Of a stretch of 13,084 nucleotides of DNA, positions 7,977-13,084 are shown in pieces. The stretch is from positions 1 to 13,084 of the forward strand of contig JAKBSX010000025.1 in assembly GCA_021844725.1 (NCBI GenBank), read 5' to 3'. A program made the position numbers and the translations under genes. Position 1 is the first letter of the stretch. Each line of letters begins with the position of its first letter. The notes beneath the pieces were generated by a model. The model saw only the letters and a program-made list of their open reading frames with translations, did not search any database and was not told where the DNA came from. The stretch comes from Actinomycetes bacterium (GTDB lineage: Bacteria; Actinomycetota; Acidimicrobiia; Acidimicrobiales; Acidimicrobiaceae).

Positions 7977-9008
7977 TCATGCAGATGCCCTTTTGGACTT
8001 GATTAGTGACAATTTGGCTGCTCGGCTTAGAGCCGGCTTGTAAACTGTCAAGTCACGGATTAGCGGAAGTACAAAGAGAACAAGCAGAGGAATGTATGTA
8101 GGTGAATCTAAGGCCATGATTAATCCAAGAGGAAGGATCACGGCGAAAGGAAATACAAAGTTAACGAACATGGAATACGGCGGATCCAGCGGATCTGTAT
8201 AAACAATTGATTTCCTTTCCAAATATATTGAGAAAAGTGTGCCAGCGACAATAAGCACAATCGAGAGCATAAACAACTGAGAATATTTTGGCACGCGGAG
8301 TGTCGAAAAAGTTGCAAATATCAGAACAGCCAACACTCCTACGGGGTTTATCAGGTATTTCACTATCTTGTACGACTTTTCCCTGCCCAGCGTCACTGCA
8401 AACGTCCTAACTCCTGAGCTTGCGTCTGTCTCCACATCATGGACTTGATGTTTGAATACGCTCCACACGAATTCAGATAGTATTGGGAAAATCAAGAGTT
8501 CGATTCCATAGTATCTGAAAAAAAGGAACGCCAAGAGAATTGGGTAAGGCCTTTCTAAAACTGAATTGCAGACGAGGCTAGGAATTCCCTTGCTCTTTAG
8601 CCTGAGTGGAGGCGCGGAATAGAAAAATCCAGTTACATATGCAATCCCCCATACGAGATAGAATACCCAAGTTCCATTAATAACAAAGACAAAGCCCCAA
8701 GACACCGCTCCGGTGAGCAAGAATAGCAGAACCATCGTGCCGATGCTGAGGTTGTGCCCCCGAACCCTTCCTGACTTGCCTGCTGCGATGTCAACTTTTC
8801 TATCGAAAATATCGTTTATCAAAACGATGTTTGCCTCGTAAAGTATCAGTGCAAGCGTGAGCATGAACACGCTTCTAATTGGAAACTTGAAACCAGTGAC
8901 GATCGATAAGTAGAAAATCGAAAGATACCATATTTCAACTGGACCTGTTAACGCCATCACCCATGCACGCAACCGGAAAATATCTAAAAGTTGATTTGAT
9001 CTACTCAC
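7977..9008 (-). CDS. UbiA-family prenyltransferase
   Basis: The 343-residue, largely hydrophobic protein has about eight or nine helices. It carries both aspartate motifs of UbiA enzymes. The first is NDIFDRKVD (65-73, N-D-x-x-D-x-x-x-D), which binds the prenyl diphosphate through Mg2+. The second is HDVETD (190-195, D191/D195), followed by SSGVRTFAVTLGRE (197-210). 'FFYSAPPLRLKSKG' (128-141) is also typical. These enzymes join a prenyl chain to a lipophilic acceptor; family members include digeranylgeranylglyceryl phosphate synthase, quinone and chlorophyll prenyltransferases and lycopene elongases, and the motifs do not separate them. The GTG at 9008 is the start used. It is the last gene of the minus-strand GT4-CrtC-UbiA series, 110 bases after the CrtC-like gene, so co-transcription is possible but interrupted by a hairpin. 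Confidence 0.88.
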   Translation of the reverse strand: MSRSNQLLDIFRLRAWVMALTGPVEIWYLSIFYLSIVTGFKFPIRSVFMLTLALILYEANIVLINDIFDRKVDIAAGKSGRVRGHNLSIGTMVLLFLLTGAVSWGFVFVINGTWVFYLVWGIAYVTGFFYSAPPLRLKSKGIPSLVCNSVLERPYPILLAFLFFRYYGIELLIFPILSEFVWSVFKHQVHDVETDASSGVRTFAVTLGREKSYKIVKYLINPVGVLAVLIFATFSTLRVPKYSQLFMLSIVLIVAGTLFSIYLERKSIVYTDPLDPPYSMFVNFVFPFAVILPLGLIMALDSPTYIPLLVLFVLPLIRDLTVYKPALSRAAKLSLIKSKRASA

Positions 9009-9090
9009 ACCGAAAACTCTCTCTACATTCTACTTGTTTGCATTCTTTCTCGTTAATTGGTGAATTGAAGCAGGTCTTAGGATTGCTGCT

Positions 9091-9107
9091 TTCAGGTTCA
9101 TCCTGAA
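9091..9107 (-). terminator. Hairpin between CrtC-like gene and UbiA gene
   Basis: TTCAGG-TTCAT-CCTGAA is a 6-bp inverted repeat about 11 bases after the TAG of the CrtC-like gene (minus strand). No U-run follows, so it may attenuate or stabilise the message rather than end it. Confidence 0.3.
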
Positions 9108-9118
9108 GGTTATTATCA

Positions 9119-10186
9119 CTATTGACTCACTTGTCTGAGCTTGAATATGTGGGATCTACCTAATCGATCAAGTAAACCCAAGTTTGCTCTTCCCAACATG
9201 TTTTGAAAAATGAGGTGGTATGGCGAAACACAAAACTGCATCAACCCAAACAACGATCTTGGAACCTTTTCTAATTGTTCCGCGTATCCTACTCCGGTTA
9301 CCTTTTCATTTCTGAAGTTACCTTGAACTGCGCAGGATCCTTGCCAGAGGCCGCGGTGGATTTCCTGGTTTTCGAAGTCAACAGTGATGTCTAGGTTGAT
9401 ACCCTCGCTAGAAAACACCCTCCAGTGGGTGCCGTATACGAAACCAGTCTCGGGGCTCTTCCAACTTGTTAGTCGCTGGATAGCAAAGTCGGAAATATTC
9501 CGTTCTGTAGAGTCCGCTTCCTTTACGCTCAAGACTCTTGAGCTCACCTTGTTAAGAAATGGCGAGTAAATCTCCGTCACCAAAATCTCGCAATTGTTAG
9601 AAAGTTGGATGCTGAACCAGATCCAAGAGCCTATACCCATGTCCTCCCATCGACCCCACTGTCGGTCAAGCCAAGCTATCCCATTAACTTCCTCGGCTTT
9701 TCCATCGATGATTAGTTCACCATTTGCTCTTAGTCGGGTCAGGGAATAGTACCAAGAACCCCCAAGGAGGCCCTCACGAATCATTCCATTCTTGTTGACG
9801 AGCAAGGGATCTTTCTCCGAATCCAGCGTCAAGCTGAACGAGGTTTGATTTGATTGATAACTGACCTGATAACTTAGTCCGTTCCCCTCATTTCTTCGCA
9901 AGTAATTATTCCCCAAGAAGATTCCGCTCTTGGTGAGTTTAGGTCTTATGTCGCTAATTTTTTCCTTTACAATTAACCTCTTTTCAGCCTTGTCCGTTAG
10001 AGAAAAGATCAGGTAATCAGAGAAAAAAATGTACGCCCCGTAACTACTACTTGGTGTCTTCAGGTGAGAGTTAATGTACCACCATTCATGCAAAGCATCC
10101 GAGTGTGCCCACTCATCCTCAGGAAAAGAAATCTGCTTCTTCTTTATGTCTCTCGCCTCCAGATATTTCTTTGAAAATGTCCACAA
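9119..10186 (-). CDS. CrtC/AttH-like hydratase-family protein, paralogue 1
   Basis: The 355-residue soluble protein has the signature motifs of the CrtC/AttH (lipocalin-like) family: 'HEWWYINSHL' (33-42), 'SWYYSLTRL' (144-152), 'AWLDRQWG' (171-178), 'GSWIWFSIQLSN' (186-197) and 'GVGYAEQL' (298-305). Bacterial CrtC adds water to the 1,2 double bond of acyclic carotenoids; D174 in the WLDRQWG motif is the likely catalytic acid by analogy. Many archaeal relatives are uncharacterised, so a carotenoid substrate is not assured. The start is a TTG: the frame is closed by TGA at 10195-10193, and a TATA-like GAATATAC lies about 20 bases upstream, fitting a leaderless message. There is no signal peptide. 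Codons 184-197 are identical base for base with the second paralogue at 11735-12784, although the rest has clearly diverged. It sits between GT4 and UbiA genes. Confidence 0.8.
   Translation of the reverse strand: MWTFSKKYLEARDIKKKQISFPEDEWAHSDALHEWWYINSHLKTPSSSYGAYIFFSDYLIFSLTDKAEKRLIVKEKISDIRPKLTKSGIFLGNNYLRRNEGNGLSYQVSYQSNQTSFSLTLDSEKDPLLVNKNGMIREGLLGGSWYYSLTRLRANGELIIDGKAEEVNGIAWLDRQWGRWEDMGIGSWIWFSIQLSNNCEILVTEIYSPFLNKVSSRVLSVKEADSTERNISDFAIQRLTSWKSPETGFVYGTHWRVFSSEGINLDITVDFENQEIHRGLWQGSCAVQGNFRNEKVTGVGYAEQLEKVPRSLFGLMQFCVSPYHLIFQNMLGRANLGLLDRLGRSHIFKLRQVSQ
9596..9637 (-). repeat. 42-base inverted repeat, left copy
   Basis: These 42 bases, read on the minus strand, are identical to 12272-12313 on the plus strand. 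They encode GIGSWIWFSIQLSN, residues 184-197 of CrtC-like paralogue 1, starting exactly at a codon boundary. Flanking codons differ between the copies on both sides. Confidence 0.95.
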
Positions 10187-10196
10187 ACATTTTCAT

Positions 10197-10289
10197 TTAT
10201 TTGTATATTCGTATTGCTAAGAAGACAGTTTTACAGACCTTGAGATCGGGATATGTCTCTTCTTCCATATGCAACTTTTCAACAGACAT
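10197..10289 (-). CDS. Possible 30-residue small protein
   Basis: An ATG 12 bases after the GT4 stop opens a 30-codon frame (MSVEKLHMEEETYPDLKVCK...) ending with TAA eight bases before the TTG of the CrtC-like gene. Its place in the 115-base gap of a co-oriented gene series is suggestive, but there is no ribosome site and no recognisable domain. It overlaps the TATA-like box proposed for the next gene. Chance is the simpler reading. Confidence 0.15.
   Translation of the reverse strand: MSVEKLHMEEETYPDLKVCKTVFLAIRIYK
10203..10210 (-). promoter_or_regulatory. TATA-like box for CrtC-like paralogue 1
   Basis: On the minus strand this reads GAATATAC, preceded by AATAC and followed by AAATAAATG. 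It is centred about 21 bases before the TTG at 10186, close to the roughly 26-base spacing between archaeal box A and the transcription start. The message would be leaderless or nearly so. Confidence 0.4.
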
Positions 10290-10301
10290 TTTAGTTTCGA
10301 C

Positions 10302-11513
10302 CTAACTCTGTACGAGATTTTGCAACAACATCATGTACTCATCAATTATCTTGTCCCATGAAAAATTCTGAATTACATGTTTACGGCCCTCGTTGCCCAA
10401 TCTGACCCTTAGATCATAATCGTCCAATAGTCTGTTCAGATAGTCTGCTAGCTGTTCGTGAGAACCTGGTTTGAAAAGAAAACCATTCACTCCGTCTTTC
10501 ACAATCTCTCTAAGACCGCCTATTCTGGAGGCCAAAACTGGAACTCCAGAGCTCATTGCCTCCAATGCGGTTAGGCCGAAGGGTTCCCCCCATATGGAAG
10601 GAACGACCACGATGTCGCTCGAGGCATACATACTTGGGATATCCTTGTCATCCAGCCACACGTCAGATGCAAAGAAGGGATAATTTCTCAACTCTAACCT
10701 TCCTGATCCAGTTACTGACAGTCTAAAGTCCCTGCGCTTCTTCCACAAGAGATTTAGTGCATTCAGAAGGACATCTAGACCCTTTATCGGATCAAAGGCA
10801 CGGCCTGGAAGAGTAATGGTCTTTACTTTTGAGGGCTCGTGGGGCTTGGGCGTAAAAAAATTGGAATCCACACCATCTGGAATCACTCTTATCAAATCGA
10901 GTGGAATGATGCCGTAGAATTGCTGTTTCATGAACTCTGATGTAGCCACTGCCACCGATATCTTCTTGATGGAGCTTCTTACAAGCATCTGGTATATTGG
11001 ATAGGCCAGTTTGAGACTCTTGATTGACTCTGGCCTCTCTATAATCGAAGTGTTATGATACATGCGTCTGATATCCTCAGAACAAGTAACACATTTGTGT
11101 AAGTTGCGAAGGATACTATACCTGCATATCTGACCATCTCTGAACAAGAGACCATATGAAGCCGGACATCTCAACTCGTAGGCATAGAGTCTCACCATTG
11201 TAGGATAATCTTTCGAGGCTTCAATCATGTATGGTTTCATGAGATTTCCTCCCATCACAAATACCGCGTCCGGTTTTATTGAACCAAGTGCCTGTTTAAT
11301 TAGCGAATAGAAAGTTGGACCAGTAATGTGAGGCATGTTCAGCCAATGTATCGTAAAATCGAACGCCTCGCCACCTTTGACAATGTTGTTAGGCGCGACT
11401 ATCGTAACTTCGATTCCCCTTCGTGAAAGGCGATCGGCTATTTCCTTAACGCTTCTAATAGCTCCTCCTACTGGAGGCCAGTGGAACCACGAATCAACGA
11501 TTGCAAGTTTCAT
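10302..11513 (-). CDS. Family 4 glycosyltransferase (GT-B fold)
   Basis: The 403-residue protein begins with a GT4-type N-terminal strand and Gly-rich loop (MKLAIVDSWFHWPPVGGAIR, 1-20). It has 'VIPDGVDSNFF' (210-220) at the domain junction, 'LPGRAFDPIKGLDVLL' (235-250), and the retaining-GT EX7E motif in 'WGEPFGLTALEAMSSGVPV' (308-326), E310 and E318, then 'GGLREIVKDGVNGFLF' (332-347). These residues bind and activate the nucleotide sugar. Four cysteines in the N-terminal half (C116, C130, C141, C144) follow the C...C...CxxC insert seen in a subset of GT4 proteins and could bind metal. The ATG at 11513 is clear, with a good TATA-like box about 60 bases upstream. It heads the minus-strand series toward the CrtC-like and UbiA genes. 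The acceptor may be the lipid made by these enzymes. Confidence 0.88.
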   Translation of the reverse strand: MKLAIVDSWFHWPPVGGAIRSVKEIADRLSRRGIEVTIVAPNNIVKGGEAFDFTIHWLNMPHITGPTFYSLIKQALGSIKPDAVFVMGGNLMKPYMIEASKDYPTMVRLYAYELRCPASYGLLFRDGQICRYSILRNLHKCVTCSEDIRRMYHNTSIIERPESIKSLKLAYPIYQMLVRSSIKKISVAVATSEFMKQQFYGIIPLDLIRVIPDGVDSNFFTPKPHEPSKVKTITLPGRAFDPIKGLDVLLNALNLLWKKRRDFRLSVTGSGRLELRNYPFFASDVWLDDKDIPSMYASSDIVVVPSIWGEPFGLTALEAMSSGVPVLASRIGGLREIVKDGVNGFLFKPGSHEQLADYLNRLLDDYDLRVRLGNEGRKHVIQNFSWDKIIDEYMMLLQNLVQS

Positions 11514-11572
11514 GGGAAAGAACCAAGGGGAGCTAATCGAAACAAGACTTTGAACACAACCCCCAGCAAACT

Positions 11573-11582
11573 GTATAAAAAT
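11573..11582 (-). promoter_or_regulatory. TATA box for GT4 gene
   Basis: Read on the minus strand, ATTTTTATAC within GAGAATTTTTATACAG is a good match to archaeal box A with a purine-rich BRE-like stretch before it. A start about 26 bases downstream would leave a leader of about 37 bases before the ATG at 11513. The same bases on the plus strand (TATAAAAA) could in principle serve the divergent gene. Confidence 0.5.
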
Positions 11583-11710
11583 TCTCTTAATGCCATTTGA
11601 TCACTTCCCGCCGATTTGTTGCCTTTTTTTCTCCCAAATCTACATCGTCAGTCGATATACCTGTCTTTCAACAAGAATTGTCTAAAATGTGCATGTACTA
11701 TCAACAGCTT

Positions 11711-11720
11711 TCTATAATAA
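11711..11720 (+). promoter_or_regulatory. TATA-like box for CrtC-like paralogue 2
   Basis: TCTATAATAA is centred about 20 bases before the ATG at 11735. This supports that ATG as a leaderless start instead of the upstream TTG at 11597, which would place this box inside the gene. Confidence 0.4.
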
Positions 11721-11734
11721 GAGAGAAAAGACTG

Positions 11735-12784
11735 ATGAGCACAAAATTGGACTTTAGGATAGATCCAAAGTTCCCTAGAGACGAGGGAATGCATGAAGCT
11801 GCGACAGATGAGTGGTGGTACTTCAACTGTCACCTGAAATCTAATGAAGGCACGAGCTACTCGGCAGCCGTTTGTTTCTTCCCAACGTACTTGCTTTTGA
11901 TGTTCGCAGACATAACCAACAAGAGAATGATCCACAATAAGATCTTGGTAAATCAGAATTTCAGCGCATCCTCAAATCATCTCAATGTTGCGTTTGGCAA
12001 GAATAGGTGGGTTCAAGACCTCCAAGACTTGTCAAGATACGAGATGCATTGTGAGAATCAGGGATTCATCTTAAACCTACAAATGTCAAATCAAAAAACG
12101 CCTATGTTAGTCGATGGACGAGGTCAGATTAAGGAGGGGCTTCTGGGAAGGTCGTATTACTACGCACAAACAAGGCTCATGGTTCAAGGGGAAGTGGAAT
12201 TTAGTGGCAATAAGATTCGCGTTAGTGGATTTGGTTGGATTGATAGACAATGGGGGGAGTGGGTGTGGAGTGGTATAGGCTCTTGGATCTGGTTCAGCAT
12301 CCAACTTTCTAACGAAGTGGAAATGCTCATCATACAAATTACTAACCCGCTCACCAATGGAATAAGCTCGAGAACCTTTACTGTTTGTGGAAAGGGGGGC
12401 GAAGTGAAGGTACTCCGAGACTTCCACGTTGTTCCAACTAGTAGATGGCAGAGTCCAGCCTCCAAACGAAGCTATGAATCTCGATGGACCATCTCTTCTG
12501 AATCACCATTGGTCTGCCATCTTCGAGTGTTGCCTGATTTTGATTCGCAAGAAGTCATGTACGGACTCTGGGAAGGCGCGTGCAACGTAAGCGGAGAATT
12601 TGGTGGAGAAAGGGTCACCGGTAGAGCGTTTGTTGAGCAATCTCACGGAAGAATATACGGCAGTAGGAAGAAAAAATTCATTTTACTCTGCGTTGGTTTG
12701 ATTCAGCAATGCCTTAGAAGAATGCATTTTCCCAAGACAGACCTAGTAGACAAGGCAGATAAGATTCTACATATTATGGGCTAA
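11735..12784 (+). CDS. CrtC/AttH-like hydratase-family protein, paralogue 2
   Basis: Counted from the ATG at 11735 the protein has 349 residues, close to the 355 of the paralogue at 9119-10186. The frame is open upstream to a TTG at 11597, adding 46 residues with no family match and no signal peptide; I prefer 11735 because the motif spacing then matches the paralogue and a TATA-like box lies just before it. Family motifs are 'DEWWYFNCHL' (25-34), 'YYYAQTRL' (141-148), 'GWIDRQWG' (167-174, D170 the probable acid), 'GSWIWFSIQLSN' (182-193) and 'VTGRAFVEQ' (294-302). The function would be hydration of an isoprenoid double bond or a related reaction, by analogy with CrtC. It is divergent from the GT4 gene. 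Residues 180-193 are encoded by the right copy of a perfect 42-base repeat shared with the paralogue. Confidence 0.8.
   Translation: MSTKLDFRIDPKFPRDEGMHEAATDEWWYFNCHLKSNEGTSYSAAVCFFPTYLLLMFADITNKRMIHNKILVNQNFSASSNHLNVAFGKNRWVQDLQDLSRYEMHCENQGFILNLQMSNQKTPMLVDGRGQIKEGLLGRSYYYAQTRLMVQGEVEFSGNKIRVSGFGWIDRQWGEWVWSGIGSWIWFSIQLSNEVEMLIIQITNPLTNGISSRTFTVCGKGGEVKVLRDFHVVPTSRWQSPASKRSYESRWTISSESPLVCHLRVLPDFDSQEVMYGLWEGACNVSGEFGGERVTGRAFVEQSHGRIYGSRKKKFILLCVGLIQQCLRRMHFPKTDLVDKADKILHIMG
12272..12313 (+). repeat. 42-base inverted repeat, right copy
   Basis: This is identical to 9596-9637 read on the opposite strand, and lies at the same homologous site (codons 180-193 counted from the ATG at 11735). 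The inner ends of the two copies are 2634 bases apart and enclose both N-terminal halves, the GT4 gene and the promoters. Confidence 0.95.
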
Positions 12785-12786
12785 GG

Positions 12787-12795
12787 TCTTTTTCC
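12787..12795 (+). terminator. T-rich terminator after CrtC-like paralogue 2
   Basis: TCTTTTTCC begins two bases after the TAA stop. A pyrimidine/T5 run at this place is a common archaeal termination signal and needs no hairpin. Confidence 0.4.
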
Positions 12796-12903
12796 ATTGC
12801 AGACTTCAAATCCTTGCGTTATGCCGAAATATCCCGCTAATCGTGCGCGTCAATGAATATATGCTGCTCTTCCACGCAAGTGTCAAGACTCGACATTATT
12901 TTG

Positions 12904-12911
12904 AATTATAA
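12904..12911 (+). promoter_or_regulatory. TATA box for ABC permease gene
   Basis: AATTATAA within TTTGAATTATAATTGAG is centred about 29 bases before the TTG at 12937. The spacing is that of an archaeal leaderless promoter and supports the TTG as the start. Confidence 0.5.
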
Positions 12912-12936
12912 TTGAGACTAAACAGGTATTGGATTC

Positions 12937-13084
12937 TTGCGAGCATATATTTCGACTAATTTCGGGGTTCTTCGGGGAATTTTTGAGAAGGATCTAAAGT
13001 ACATCATTAGAAACCCTGGTCGACTCGCTCTCGTATTTATCATGCCTTTTTTGCTGACAGCGATGATAGGAGCGATGGGAAGGT
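12937..13084 (+). CDS. ABC-2-type transporter permease, N-terminal part
   Basis: The gene runs off the right edge; 49 residues are visible. From a TTG at 12937 the protein has a short cytosolic lead with 'FEKDLKYIIRNPGRLALVF' followed by the first hydrophobic helix 'IMPFLLTAMIGAMG'. The pattern 'K-D-L-x...R-N-P' before the first helix is typical of ABC-2 permeases, which export lipids, polysaccharides or drugs with a separate ATPase. The frame is closed by a TAA at 12919-12921, so the start lies at or after 12922. The ATPase gene is not in the window. A role in exporting a product of the neighbouring lipid or glycan genes is possible but not shown. Confidence 0.7.
   Translation, partial: MRAYISTNFGVLRGIFEKDLKYIIRNPGRLALVFIMPFLLTAMIGAMGR

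Noticed and set aside
7786..8043. Plus-strand frame of 85 codons spanning the GT2/UbiA gap
   Set aside because: It overlaps the ends of two well-supported genes, crosses both hairpins and has no recognisable domain.
2318..12880. Shared 11-mer TCCACGCAAGT in two intergenic regions (about 2318 and 12875)
   Set aside because: Only two copies, with unlike flanks and no common position relative to genes; an 11-base match is expected by chance in 13 kb.
1..13084. CRISPR array, insertion sequence, integrase or attachment site
   Set aside because: No regularly spaced repeats, transposase or integrase motifs were seen; the only long exact repeat is the 42-base pair inside the CrtC-like genes.

Overview
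The window looks archaeal. Several genes appear to start with TTG or GTG, AT-rich TATA-like boxes lie about 20-30 bases before some of those starts (as in leaderless archaeal transcripts), Shine-Dalgarno sequences are mostly absent, and there are S-layer-like Ig-repeat proteins anchored by a C-terminal membrane helix with a short basic tail. A Ser/Thr-rich stalked surface protein fits the same picture. I cannot fix the lineage; a Nitrososphaeria-like or other Thermoproteota/Thermoplasmatota archaeon is a guess from gene style.

Left part (1-6520), cell surface and glycosylation. Two C-terminally anchored surface proteins sit head to head (145-525 minus, 535-2298 plus). Neither has a signal peptide, so both look 5'-truncated at a shared junction. 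Next come a multi-spanning GT-C/PMT-like glycosyltransferase (2546-4252), a class I SAM-dependent methyltransferase (4375-5217), and a tail-to-tail, stalked TIM-barrel glycosidase-like protein (5207-6520 minus) whose expected nucleophile Glu appears to be Gln.

Middle (6521-7976). A roughly 450-base intergenic region carries two divergent promoters and a 17-base palindrome, followed by a cytosolic family 2 glycosyltransferase (6975-7808) and a short intergenic stretch with one hairpin for each converging gene.

Right part (7977-12784), probable isoprenoid/lipid cassette. On the minus strand, in transcription order, are a GT4 glycosyltransferase, a CrtC/AttH-like hydratase-family protein and a UbiA prenyltransferase. 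A second CrtC/AttH-like paralogue is transcribed divergently from the GT4 gene. UbiA enzymes prenylate lipophilic acceptors, CrtC enzymes hydrate isoprenoid double bonds and GT4 enzymes glycosylate hydroxyls, so together they could make a hydrated, glycosylated isoprenoid; this is inference. The most striking observation is that the two diverged CrtC-like genes share a perfect 42-base block in inverted orientation at the same codon phase and the same homologous place. Recombination between the blocks would flip the 2.6 kb between them and exchange the N-terminal halves of the two proteins in frame; gene conversion is the simpler alternative. The window ends in the N-terminus of an ABC-2-type permease (12937 onward).

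I see no rRNA, tRNA, CRISPR array, transposase or integrase.
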